A stretch of 64,000 nucleotides of DNA from contig NZ_JAUSYK010000001.1 in assembly GCF_030816855.1 (NCBI RefSeq), positions 806,001 to 870,000 of the forward strand. Direction: 5' to 3'. The stretch is from Arthrobacter sp. B3I4 (lineage in GTDB: Bacteria; Actinomycetota; Actinomycetes; Actinomycetales; Micrococcaceae). Below, piece after piece: positions 45,727-53,914 of the stretch (positions are counted from its first letter, which is position 1; every line of letters starts with the position of its first letter). The notes below the pieces were generated by a model, which was not told the DNA's origin, ran no database searches, and saw nothing but the letters and a program-made list of their open reading frames with translations. The translations under genes and the position numbers were made by a program.

Positions 45727-45797
45727 TAGTCTTCAGGCGGATGCCAGTGCCGCCGTCATTCTCCCCGAATGCGAAGGAAGGCCCGTCCCACCTGTGA
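45727..45797 (+). promoter_or_regulatory. Promoter box and 18-codon leader ORF before the FUSC gene
   Basis: TAGTCT (45727-45732) is followed by 8 nt and an ATG at 45741. That ATG opens a reading frame of 18 codons (MPVPPSFSPNAKEGPSHL) whose TGA (45795-45797) overlaps the FUSC GTG (45794) in GTGA. This resembles a leaderless upstream peptide translationally coupled to the main gene. The peptide itself has no recognisable regulatory motif. Confidence 0.4.
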
Positions 45798-46879
45798 AGT
45801 CCATGAAGTTCCTGGCCGAGATGTTCACCATGGCACCGGCCAACAAAGACCACCACCCCGCGATCCGCTGCGCCGTCGGGGTCTTCGTCCCGCTGATCTC
45901 GCTCGTGCTGCTGGGCCGGCTTGACCTGGCCATCTTCGCCTCCTTTGGCGCCTTCACCGGCATCTACGGCCGGAACGAGCCGCACGGCCGGCGGTTCGTC
46001 CTCCAACTGCAGGCCGGCACGCTCATGCTGGGCATCATCTTGCTTGGGACCCTGACGGCCCGGGCCGGCACAGCTTGGGCCCTGGCACCCTCTGACCGCA
46101 CCTGGCTGCAGGTCCTCGCCACGACACTCGTGGCCGGCGGTTGCTCCCTGATCGTGGCCTGGTGGCGGCTCCGCCCGGCCGGCTCGCTGTTCCATATCTT
46201 CGCCTTCGCGGCCATCGCCTCCATACCGAACCAGCCGTCGCTCTGGCAGGGAATGCTGGTGGCGGTCTTGACGGTCGCCTTTTCGCTGCTCGTCGGCCTG
46301 TCAGCGCGCGTGGCCCCCAGCCGCCGCCGGCCGTGGTCCTGGCCCCGGCGCGTACGGCTCACCGATGCTGAGCGCCGTGTCGCCTGGCTCGAAGCCGGCG
46401 GTTATCTGGTGGCGGCCGGGCTGGCGGGAACCCTTGCCACTGTGGCCGGCGAACTGCTTGGCTTCGGCCACAACTACTGGGCCATGGTGGCCGCCGTCGT
46501 GCCGCTCGTGGGGCACACCACCCGGCACCGCATCAGCCGCGGTGTTCAGCGCATCATCGGCACCGGCCTGGGCCTGGTGCTGCTCGCGGCAATCCTGCTG
46601 CTGGAACCGGCGCCGTGGCTGACCGTGCTGATCATAGCCGTCTGCCAGTTCGGCGCCGAGATGTTCATCGCCCGCCAGTATGTGCTGGCCCAGGTCTTCG
46701 TTACCCCGCTGGCACTGATCTCGACCCTGCTGGTCGCTCCGGTGCCCGCCGGGACCCTGCTGCGGGACCGTTTCCTCGAGACCCTCATCGGAGCTGCCGT
46801 CGGCGTCGCGGTCGTCCTCGCGCCGGCCGTCTGGCGCCGGCTGCGTTCCCGCCCAGCTTCCGCCCCGCAGCCCAGCTAG
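45794..46879 (+). CDS. FUSC-family aromatic-acid-exporter-like membrane protein
   Basis: A 361-residue membrane protein with two blocks of about five to six helices separated by a basic loop (SARVAPSRRRPWSWPRRVRL, about 170-190). FASFGAFTGIYGRNEPHGRR (about 42) and the second-half VPLVGHTTRHRISRGVQRIIGTGLGL (about 240) match the FUSC / fusaric-acid-resistance shape seen in AaeB-like aromatic acid exporters. Start GTG 45794 follows GAAGGAAG; ATG 45803 is an alternative. A role in aromatic acid efflux would suit the neighbourhood but is not shown. Confidence 0.82.
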   Translation: MKSMKFLAEMFTMAPANKDHHPAIRCAVGVFVPLISLVLLGRLDLAIFASFGAFTGIYGRNEPHGRRFVLQLQAGTLMLGIILLGTLTARAGTAWALAPSDRTWLQVLATTLVAGGCSLIVAWWRLRPAGSLFHIFAFAAIASIPNQPSLWQGMLVAVLTVAFSLLVGLSARVAPSRRRPWSWPRRVRLTDAERRVAWLEAGGYLVAAGLAGTLATVAGELLGFGHNYWAMVAAVVPLVGHTTRHRISRGVQRIIGTGLGLVLLAAILLLEPAPWLTVLIIAVCQFGAEMFIARQYVLAQVFVTPLALISTLLVAPVPAGTLLRDRFLETLIGAAVGVAVVLAPAVWRRLRSRPASAPQPS

Positions 46880-46950
46880 CCCGCAGCAGGCGCCGCTGTG
46901 AGCCCCCAACGACCTCGAATGCAGGCCAGCCGGGGCGGGGGAGCGGTGAT

Positions 46951-46965
46951 GACCGTTCAATGGAA
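46951..46965. promoter_or_regulatory. Putative PobR operator upstream of the IclR gene
   Basis: GACCGTTCAATGGAA matches 12 of 15 positions of the perfect palindrome at 47763. It lies 42 bp before the start of the IclR gene at 47007, so the regulator may control itself. Confidence 0.45.
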
Positions 46966-47006
46966 GACTGGTTATTGGACTGTCAACAGTGCGGGAAGCG
47001 GGAAGC

Positions 47007-47786
47007 ATGGCCAACTCCAGATCGGGAGACTCCGTCGTGGACCGTGTGGTGCGCCTGCTGGAGGCCTTTCCGGAAGGCTCCGAAGCCTTGCAGCTCTCCG
47101 AGCTCGCGGACCGTGCCGGCCTGCCGCTGACTACCGCGCATCGGCTGGTCCGGCAGTTGGCCGGGCACGGACTCGTTGAACTGGGCGACGGCGGCTCGGT
47201 CCGGCCGGGGCTGCGGCTGTGGGAGCTGGTCAACCGGAATTCGCCCACCTTGGCCCTGCGGCAGGCGTCGATGCCTTTCATGGAGGACATCCAGCAGGTG
47301 CTGAACCAGAACGTCAACCTTGCCGTGCTGGACGGCTGGGACACCCTGTTCGTGGAGCGGTTGTCCCGCCGGGGCTCGGTAGCAAACCGTGCGAAGGTCG
47401 CCGGCCGGATGCCCGTTCATCTCTCCTCAGCGGGAATCGCTTTGATGGCGCACCAGCCGGCTGCGGTGCAGGCAGCCTACCTGCGCCAGTTCCGTGACCC
47501 CGCCGGCACGCTGCGGGCTGCCGACATCCGGGTGCTCCTGGCCTCAGCGGCCAGCCACGGGTATGCGGAGCTGGCCGGGGTAATCGACCCGGACACCTGG
47601 GGAATCGCCGTGCCGGTGCGGGATGCCGGGAAGCGGACTGTCGCGGCGCTCGGCGTCGTGGTCCCGTTGCACGAAGTCCGGCTCCAGGCCCTGGTTCCGG
47701 CGCTGCAAACCGCGGCGCGAGGCATCGGGCGCGGCCTCGGGAACACCCGTGCTGCCGCGCGATTCCGTTCAACGGAAGGCCTGTAA
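47007..47786 (+). CDS. pobR: IclR-family regulator, probable PobR
   Basis: A 259-residue IclR protein: winged helix about 10-75 (VVDRVVRLLEAFPEGSE, LSELADRAGLPLTTAHRLVRQLAGHGLV) and an effector domain ending in VPLHEVRLQALVPALQTAARGIG. It lies 104 bp upstream of pobA on the same strand, and a perfect palindrome near its own 3' end could be the pobA operator. PobR proteins activate pobA in response to 4-hydroxybenzoate. ATG 47007 follows GCGGGAAGC; the earlier in-frame ATG/GTG at 46989 is less likely. Confidence 0.82.
   Translation: MANSRSGDSVVDRVVRLLEAFPEGSEALQLSELADRAGLPLTTAHRLVRQLAGHGLVELGDGGSVRPGLRLWELVNRNSPTLALRQASMPFMEDIQQVLNQNVNLAVLDGWDTLFVERLSRRGSVANRAKVAGRMPVHLSSAGIALMAHQPAAVQAAYLRQFRDPAGTLRAADIRVLLASAASHGYAELAGVIDPDTWGIAVPVRDAGKRTVAALGVVVPLHEVRLQALVPALQTAARGIGRGLGNTRAAARFRSTEGL
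47763..47777. promoter_or_regulatory. Perfect 15-bp palindrome upstream of pobA
   Basis: TTCCGTT-C-AACGGAA is a perfect dyad located in the last codons of the IclR gene and 113 bp before the pobA ATG. A 12/15 copy stands before the IclR gene itself. Confidence 0.5.
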
Positions 47787-47890
47787 CGCACGTCACTGGT
47801 TGGGGGGCACACTGATACCAGACACTCACCCGGTCCGGAACCAGTGCACAGCAGCGCGAGGACCCGGCCCCGCAATGAAGCGAGGACACC

Positions 47891-49081
47891 ATGGCAGCGC
47901 GAAAAGTCATCACCACCCAAGTGGCCATTGTGGGCGGCGGCCCGGCCGGGCTGATGCTCTCGCACCTGCTGGCCAAGGAGGGCATCGACTCCACCGTTGT
48001 TGAACTGCGCAGCAGGCAGGAGATCTCGGAGACGGTGCGGGCCGGCATCCTCGAGCACGGCACCGTCAACCTCCTCGTGGACAGTGACGTCTCCGATCGG
48101 GTACTGCGCGACGGCGACCGCCACGACGGAATCGAACTGCGGTTCAACGGCGAAAGCCACCGGATCGACTTCCAGGACCTGGTGGGCGAATCGGTCTGGC
48201 TCTACCCGCAGACCGACGTCTTCATGGACCTCGCGGCACGGCGGGAGGCCGACGGCGGCGATGTCCGGTACGGCGTCACGGACACCAGCATCCACGACCT
48301 CGAAGGCTCGCCGCGGGTCTGGTTCACGGACGCCGACGGCACCGAGGTCGAACTGCAGGCCGACTTCATCGCCGGCGCGGACGGCTCCCGCAGCCACTGC
48401 CGCGCCCAGATCCCGGAGGCAGACCGGAAGTGGTATTTCCACGAATACCCCTTCGCCTGGTTCGGCATCCTGGCCGAGGCCCCGCGCAGCTCCGATGAGC
48501 TGATCTACGCGAACTCGGAGAACGGTTTCGCGCTGATCAGCCAACGGACCGAAACCGTGCAGCGGATGTATTTCCAGTGCGACCCCAACGAGGACGTCCG
48601 GAACTGGACCGATGAGCGGATCTGGGAGGCGTTCCGCAGCCGTGTGAACGGCAACGGCTTCGAACTCAAGGAAGGCCCGGTCATCGACAAGACAGTGCTC
48701 AAGTTCCGCAGTTTCGTGCACGCCCCGATGCGGCACGGCAAGTTGTTCCTGGCCGGCGACGCAGCCCACACCGTGCCGCCGACCGGCGCCAAGGGCCTGA
48801 ATCTGGCGATCCAGGATGTACGGGTCCTTTTCGAAGGCCTCGACAGCTTTTACAAGACCGGATCAACCGTGCTCCTTGACCTGTACAGCGACCGAGCCCT
48901 GGACCGGGTCTGGAAGGCGCAGCATTTCTCCTACTGGATGACCTCCATGCTGCACACCCCGGTCGACGCCGGCGACTTCGCCCACGCCCGTCAGCTCGGT
49001 GAGCTGAATTCGGTGGTCTCCTCACGGCACGGCAGGGCTTACCTTGCCGAGGCGTACACGGGCTGGCCGGCTGGCCGCTAA
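47891..49081 (+). CDS. pobA: 4-hydroxybenzoate 3-monooxygenase
   Basis: A 396-residue class-A flavoprotein hydroxylase converting 4-hydroxybenzoate to protocatechuate with NAD(P)H and O2. FAD motifs: GGGPAG (about 15-20), the DG motif in AGADGSRSHCR (about 165) and GDAAHTVPPTGAKGLNLAIQD (about 295-315, split as the family-typical GD motif). RAGILEHGTVNLL (about 48) contains residues that bind the substrate carboxylate in known PobA. Its product feeds PcaHG encoded elsewhere in the window. Confidence 0.95.
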   Translation: MAARKVITTQVAIVGGGPAGLMLSHLLAKEGIDSTVVELRSRQEISETVRAGILEHGTVNLLVDSDVSDRVLRDGDRHDGIELRFNGESHRIDFQDLVGESVWLYPQTDVFMDLAARREADGGDVRYGVTDTSIHDLEGSPRVWFTDADGTEVELQADFIAGADGSRSHCRAQIPEADRKWYFHEYPFAWFGILAEAPRSSDELIYANSENGFALISQRTETVQRMYFQCDPNEDVRNWTDERIWEAFRSRVNGNGFELKEGPVIDKTVLKFRSFVHAPMRHGKLFLAGDAAHTVPPTGAKGLNLAIQDVRVLFEGLDSFYKTGSTVLLDLYSDRALDRVWKAQHFSYWMTSMLHTPVDAGDFAHARQLGELNSVVSSRHGRAYLAEAYTGWPAGR

Positions 49082-49197
49082 AAGCGCGCCGGAGCGCCCG
49101 CAAGGTGCCCGGTTTTCCGTCGACACTGCCCGGGGGCAGGACTAGCCTTGAACCGTCCCAGCACAACCCGACAAGGACGACGGAGAGGTGTCCGATC

Positions 49198-49590
49198 ATG
49201 GGAAACGCAGAGAATGTTGAGCTGGTCCGGCGTGGCTACGAAGCCTTCAACGCCGGAGATATTGCAACCCTCGGTGAGATGTTCGCGGAGGATGCCGTCT
49301 GGCACGTGGCCGGAAGCGGTGTGCTCTCGGGCACGAAACAAGGCCGCGAGGCCATTTTGGCCTACTTTGGCGAGCTCGGCGGGCGGACCCAGGGTCATTT
49401 CCAAGCCAAGGTCGAGGATATCGTCGGCGGGGGCGGCCACACCGTCGCGATCCACCGCACCCTCGCGGAAAGCAACGGCAAGGCCCTGGACCTGGGCACC
49501 GTAATCGCCTTCGTGGTCCGCGACGGAAAGATCGCCGAAGCCCGGGAGTACTACGAGGACACGGCAAAGTCAGACGACTTCTGGGTCTAG
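49198..49590 (+). CDS. SnoaL/NTF2-like protein
   Basis: A 130-residue cone-like alpha+beta fold protein: NVELVRRGYEAFNAGDIATLGEMFAEDAVWHVAGSG (given in part as family pattern), then EYYEDTAKSDDFW at the end. The family covers ketosteroid isomerase-like enzymes and small ligand-binding proteins; substrate unknown. ATG 49198 follows GGAGAGG. It stands 116 bp after pobA and converges with the transporter operon. Confidence 0.85.
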   Translation: MGNAENVELVRRGYEAFNAGDIATLGEMFAEDAVWHVAGSGVLSGTKQGREAILAYFGELGGRTQGHFQAKVEDIVGGGGHTVAIHRTLAESNGKALDLGTVIAFVVRDGKIAEAREYYEDTAKSDDFWV

Positions 49591-49628
49591 CCCGGTTCCG
49601 CAGCGGTCACCCAGCAACCCTGCGCCGG

Positions 49629-51440
49629 TCACGGGACGAGGGCTGCGTCACTTCGCGCCGTTTCAGCCAGGGCCGCCGTCGAGCTCTCCTTGTCCTGGCC
49701 CCTGGTCTTCGATGCTTTGCCGGGCTTCCGTCCGGACCTGCCGTAGACCAGGTACATCGTCAGACCGGTGATCACCATCAGCAGCACCGTGTAGACGAAG
49801 GTGTTGGACACCCCTTCCACGCCCTCCGCGCCGTCGGTGTTGGCCTTGATGATGAGGCCCAGAGGCTGGAACAGTGGGTGGGCCAGGAAGATGGCGGTGT
49901 CGTAGTCGTCCAGCATGCTGTTGAAGTTGAGTGCTGTGACGGCTGCCGCGGCTGGCAGCACGATCGGCAGCAGGATGCGCCGGAAGATGTACAGCGTTTT
50001 AGCGCCCATGATCCCGGCAGCCTCCTCGAGGGAGGAGTTGACCGCGGCAAAGGACGCCTTGAGCATCCGCAGCGTGAAGGGTATCTTCACCGTGACGAAT
50101 GCGATCAGCAGGATGACCGTCGTCCCGGTCAGCACGGCACCGCCAACGAGCGGGTTGGGGTGGTCGTAACTGAGGATCAGGCCAAGGGCCAGCAGCGCCG
50201 CCGGCAGGATCCACGGGATGTGCAGCAGGTATTCGAAAACGGCGGTGGCCCAGTTCCGATACTTCTGCAGCTGGCGGGCCACGAACAGCAGGCCGCCGAC
50301 GGCGATCACGGCGGCGAGGGCGCTGTAGGCGATGCTGATGAGGAAGGGCCGCAGCCCTGAGGGCTGGGTCAGCACCCGCACGTAGTTCTCCAGAGTCAGG
50401 CTGCCGGGGTGCAGTTGCCCGGTCTGGATCGCGGCGCCGTCGGCGAAGGAGTACAGCACGATCAGGACCACCGGCAGCGTGTAGACCGCGAACAGCAGGT
50501 ACGCGAGGACATGCACGACGGCGTTGGCCGCAGGGCTGGTGATCTGCTGCTTCTGCAGGCCGGCGGAGACCTTGGATACAGAGAAGTACGTTCCGCCTTT
50601 TTCCAGCCGGGTCATGACCGCAAGCATCACCATGGTTGCCACGCCGAGGATGAGGGCGAGCAGGGCGGCGAGGTCCCGGGAGGTGGGGCTGTTGGTGAAG
50701 GTCAGGATCATCGGCGTGATGGTCTGGAAGTCACGGCCGCCGAGGACCTGCGGCGCGGATAGTGCCCCCAGACCAGTCAAGAAGGACAGCACCGTTACGG
50801 CGAAGAGGGTGGGCTTGAGCATCGGCAGCACGATCCGGCGCAGGATGGTCCAGGTGGAGGCGCCCATGTTCCGCGCGGCCTCGATGGTCTGGTAGTCGAC
50901 GCCCTTCAGCGCATTGGTGACAAAGAGCATGTGGTTGGTGGTAGTGGCGAAGGTCATCACGGCCAGGACGGCGAAGAAGCCGGAGAACCAGCCGCGGTCC
51001 AGATCCGGGATCAGGGAGACCAGGAAGCTTGTGACAATCCCCTTCTCGCCGTAGATGAACTTGTAGCCGGCGGCGAGCACGATGCCGCCGTAGATGAACG
51101 TGGTGGCGTAACCGAGGAACAGGATCCGGGAACCGCGGATCTTGAAGTACTGGGTGACCAGCACAATGAAGATCCCCACTACATTGACCGTGATGGACAG
51201 CGCGACGGCCAGCAGGAAGCTGTTGGCGAGGGATTTCATGGCCCGCGAAGAGGAGAAGAGCTTCTCGGCGGCGCGGCCGGAGAACTGGCCGTCCGGGAAG
51301 AAGGTTTGAATCAGCACGTTGGCGTTCGGCCAGACCAGGAACGCGGCGATGAACCAGGTCAGAACGACGCCGGCGATCAGAACGGCAGGGGAACGCAGTA
51401 TGCGCCGGGTGCTGGTGCCCGTGGCACCCGTCCGGCTCAC
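49629..51440 (-). CDS. ABC importer permease, two fused domains (iron(III)/2-aminoethylphosphonate type)
   Basis: A 603-residue protein with about twelve helices in two BPD_transp_1 repeats (about 70-285 and 345-560). Each half has an EAA coupling loop: TIEAARNMGASTWTILRRIVLPMLKPT (about 190) and SLEEAAGIMGAKTLYIFRRILLPI (about 490). The halves correspond to PhnU and PhnV or to FbpB-type fused permeases. It is the last gene of a three-gene operon; its ATG overlaps the ATPase stop. Confidence 0.9.
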   Translation of the reverse strand: MSRTGATGTSTRRILRSPAVLIAGVVLTWFIAAFLVWPNANVLIQTFFPDGQFSGRAAEKLFSSSRAMKSLANSFLLAVALSITVNVVGIFIVLVTQYFKIRGSRILFLGYATTFIYGGIVLAAGYKFIYGEKGIVTSFLVSLIPDLDRGWFSGFFAVLAVMTFATTTNHMLFVTNALKGVDYQTIEAARNMGASTWTILRRIVLPMLKPTLFAVTVLSFLTGLGALSAPQVLGGRDFQTITPMILTFTNSPTSRDLAALLALILGVATMVMLAVMTRLEKGGTYFSVSKVSAGLQKQQITSPAANAVVHVLAYLLFAVYTLPVVLIVLYSFADGAAIQTGQLHPGSLTLENYVRVLTQPSGLRPFLISIAYSALAAVIAVGGLLFVARQLQKYRNWATAVFEYLLHIPWILPAALLALGLILSYDHPNPLVGGAVLTGTTVILLIAFVTVKIPFTLRMLKASFAAVNSSLEEAAGIMGAKTLYIFRRILLPIVLPAAAAVTALNFNSMLDDYDTAIFLAHPLFQPLGLIIKANTDGAEGVEGVSNTFVYTVLLMVITGLTMYLVYGRSGRKPGKASKTRGQDKESSTAALAETARSDAALVP

Positions 51441-52501
51441 GTCCGGTTCGCTTCCTGCAGCCTGTGCCGCAGTGAGACGCCGGTTTCCGGGTGGTACTGG
51501 AGCACGTGCGCGGGCTGGACGTACACGGTGGCAGCGCTTCCGGTTTCCGGATGGGCTCCGCCGTCCTCCCGCACCAGGAGGCGGATCTCGGAACCATGGC
51601 AGCGGACGATGTAGCGGCTGTGGAGGCCGTGGTAGGTGCGGGAAACGACGGTGCCTTCCACCGGAACGGCCGACCCGTCCGCCGCCGGGTCCAGCGACGC
51701 CTTCTCCACCCGGAGGTAGGAGTTGGCCACCGGGTCCAGGGTGTGCCGGGACTGCCGGTTCAGTTCGGCGACGAAGTCGGCACTGAGCCTTGAGCTGTCG
51801 CCGATGAAGTTGCAGACAAATTCGGTGGCCGACTCGTCATAGATGCTCTGCGGCGTCCCCACCTGCTCCACGACGCCCTTGTTGAAGACGGCCACCCGGT
51901 CACTCATCGCCAGCGCCTCGTCCTGGTCGTGGGTGACGTAGACCGTCGTGATGCCGAACTCGCTCTGCAGGTCCTTGAGCTGCTGCCGGAGCTGGTGCCG
52001 AAGCTTCGCATCCAGGTTCGACAGAGGCTCGTCGAGGAGCAGGATTTTGGGCTGCAGCACCAGCGCCCGGGCGACGGCGACGCGCTGCTGCTGGCCGCCG
52101 GAAAGCTCGGCGACGTTCTTGTGCAGCTGCTCCTCGGAGAGGTCCACGCGGCGCGCTATGTCACGGACCAGCCGGTCGCTGTCAGCGGCTTTCTCCTTGC
52201 GCACCCGCAACCCGAAGGCGATGTTTTCCCAGACGCTCATGCTGGGGAACAGGGCGTAGTTCTGGAACACCATGCCCACCTGCCGCTTGTCGCTGGGCAG
52301 CCGGGTGACCGCCTTGCCGTCGACATAGACCTCCCCGGCAGAGGGTTCGATGAATCCCGCCAGCGTCCGCAGGGCGGTCGTTTTTCCGCAACCCGAGGGT
52401 CCCAGCAGCGTGAAAAACTCACCCGGCTTCACGTCCAGGTTCAGCTCGGGGATGGCGGTGAAGTCACCGAAGGTGACCTCGATATTTTCGAAGCGGATCA
52501 T
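51437..52501 (-). CDS. ABC importer ATPase (PotA/FbpC/PhnT type)
   Basis: A 354-residue ATPase: Walker A GPSGCGKTTALRTLAGF (about 37), signature LSGGQQQRVAVARAL (about 133), Walker B ILLLDEPLSNLD (about 155) and a C-terminal TOBE-like domain (about 245-350). It energises the fused permease. Located 79 bp after the binding-protein gene. The substrate type cannot be told from the ATPase. Confidence 0.92.
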   Translation of the reverse strand: MIRFENIEVTFGDFTAIPELNLDVKPGEFFTLLGPSGCGKTTALRTLAGFIEPSAGEVYVDGKAVTRLPSDKRQVGMVFQNYALFPSMSVWENIAFGLRVRKEKAADSDRLVRDIARRVDLSEEQLHKNVAELSGGQQQRVAVARALVLQPKILLLDEPLSNLDAKLRHQLRQQLKDLQSEFGITTVYVTHDQDEALAMSDRVAVFNKGVVEQVGTPQSIYDESATEFVCNFIGDSSRLSADFVAELNRQSRHTLDPVANSYLRVEKASLDPAADGSAVPVEGTVVSRTYHGLHSRYIVRCHGSEIRLLVREDGGAHPETGSAATVYVQPAHVLQYHPETGVSLRHRLQEANRT

Positions 52502-52580
52502 GGAACCTGTCTTTTCTGGCGGGTCGGAAGACGCAGCGGCGGAAGCCGGGCCGGCAGCGCTGCCGGCCCGGCCGTCCCGG

Positions 52581-53696
52581 TTAGCTCATGTATTCAAGCT
52601 CGATCTTCTCGACCCACTTGCCCATGTTCGCCTGCACGAAGTTCCAGTCGATGTCCTGCTGCTTGAGCGTCTTGAAGAACTCAACGACCTCGGGTTTGGC
52701 CTGTGCCGCCGCGGCGGTGTTGACGGGCATCGCGTTGAACTGCTGGGCAAACTCGCCCTGCGTTTTGGCGCTGCCGAACCAGTTGATGAACTTCAGGGCC
52801 TCGTCTTTCTTCTTCGAGCCCTTGACCAAGGCCACCTGCTCAATGGCGAGCGGGACGCCTACGGAGGGCATCACGGTGTCGACCTTGACGTTGAAGGACT
52901 TTTCCCGGTCAGGAATGATCGAGGACGGCATCTGGCCCATGTCCGTGTCGCCGGACGCGATCCGTGCGAAAAGGTCGGTTTTGGCGACCGCGGGGGTGCC
53001 GTTCTTGAAATAGCCTTCAATCTGCTTCCAGCCCTCGTCAGAGATGCCGAGGTCGCCGCCGTCGTCCTTGTAGCGGGTCAGGATGCTGGCGAAGACCAGC
53101 TGGGCGGTGGCGGTGCCCAGGCCGGTGACGCGCTCGTAGCGGGTCTTGAACTTGTCCTGGTTCCACAGGTCGGTCCAGTCCTTCGGGGCCTGGTCTTTGC
53201 TGTACTTGTCCGAATTGTAGCCGAGCAGGATGGCCTGCTGGACGAGCGGCCAGTACGCCTTGGAGTCGGATTTGTCGCCCTTCGCGGGGTCGACTTCGCC
53301 GGACCAAGACGGCGTGAACGGTTCGATCGCGCCGGCGGCCTTGACCTGCTCGAAGTACATGTTGTTCAGGCCGAATGCCACGTCGGCGATCGGATTGTTT
53401 TTCTCGGCGATGAGCTTGTTGGTGGCGTCCGCGCCGCCGGCGCCCACAATTTCGATTTTGAAGCCGGCCTCCGCGGCTTTCTTCGTGAGCCAGTCGCCGC
53501 GGCCCTCGCCGTTGGAGTTCGTGTAGACGACAAGGGTCGCACCGGACGGCGGGCCGGACGGGGCCACCGCGGGCGGCCCGGCCGGGGCTGCGGAGGAGGA
53601 GCCGGGCGCTGCGGCACCGGTGCCGCAGCCGGCGAGAAGGCTGACGGCGACGGCGGCGGCAGCCAGGGTTTTCAACTTGCGCACGGGCGGTCTCAT
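52581..53696 (-). CDS. Substrate-binding lipoprotein of the iron/aminoethylphosphonate-type importer
   Basis: A 371-residue lipoprotein: basic start, hydrophobic stretch, lipobox LLAGC (Cys about 22), then a Ser/Ala/Pro linker to about residue 50. The mature domain is a family-1/6 solute-binding fold (TLVVYTNSNGEGRGDWLTKKAAEAG onward, given in part). The paired Tyr residues of iron-binding FbpA near the C-terminus are not obvious, so an organic solute such as a phosphonate or thiamine-like compound is possible. ATG 53696 is used; the open frame to 53870 would precede the promoter. Confidence 0.88.
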   Translation of the reverse strand: MRPPVRKLKTLAAAAVAVSLLAGCGTGAAAPGSSSAAPAGPPAVAPSGPPSGATLVVYTNSNGEGRGDWLTKKAAEAGFKIEIVGAGGADATNKLIAEKNNPIADVAFGLNNMYFEQVKAAGAIEPFTPSWSGEVDPAKGDKSDSKAYWPLVQQAILLGYNSDKYSKDQAPKDWTDLWNQDKFKTRYERVTGLGTATAQLVFASILTRYKDDGGDLGISDEGWKQIEGYFKNGTPAVAKTDLFARIASGDTDMGQMPSSIIPDREKSFNVKVDTVMPSVGVPLAIEQVALVKGSKKKDEALKFINWFGSAKTQGEFAQQFNAMPVNTAAAAQAKPEVVEFFKTLKQQDIDWNFVQANMGKWVEKIELEYMS

Positions 53697-53759
53697 TTCT
53701 GATCGGGGCCAGGGGGCATGGTGGGGCCAGCCTATAGCCGGGAAAGGTGGATGGTGGCC

Positions 53760-53780
53760 ATTATGCCTATCGATTCGATA
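53760..53780 (-). promoter_or_regulatory. Promoter with operator-like palindrome for the importer operon
   Basis: TATCGA-T-TCGATA (53768-53780) is a perfect 13-bp palindrome. On the minus strand it falls just upstream of CATAAT (53765-53760), a likely -10 box 64 nt before the binding-protein start, so a repressor bound there would sit in the promoter spacer. Confidence 0.5.
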
Positions 53781-53899
53781 AAGTTGTCGGCCGCGGGTGT
53801 CGAGCCTGCCCTGCGCGCCGGAACGGATCGCGCCTGCAGCGTTAACGCCGCATGAATACCGGTGGCTCATCCATGGGGGTGCCCAGACCCGGGCCGCCG

Positions 53900-53914
53900 T
53901 AGACTCTGGGCATG
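53900..53914 (+). promoter_or_regulatory. Putative -10 box giving a leaderless monooxygenase mRNA
   Basis: TAGACT (53900-53905) is followed by 6 nt and the ATG at 53912. No ribosome binding site precedes the ATG. Confidence 0.45.
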
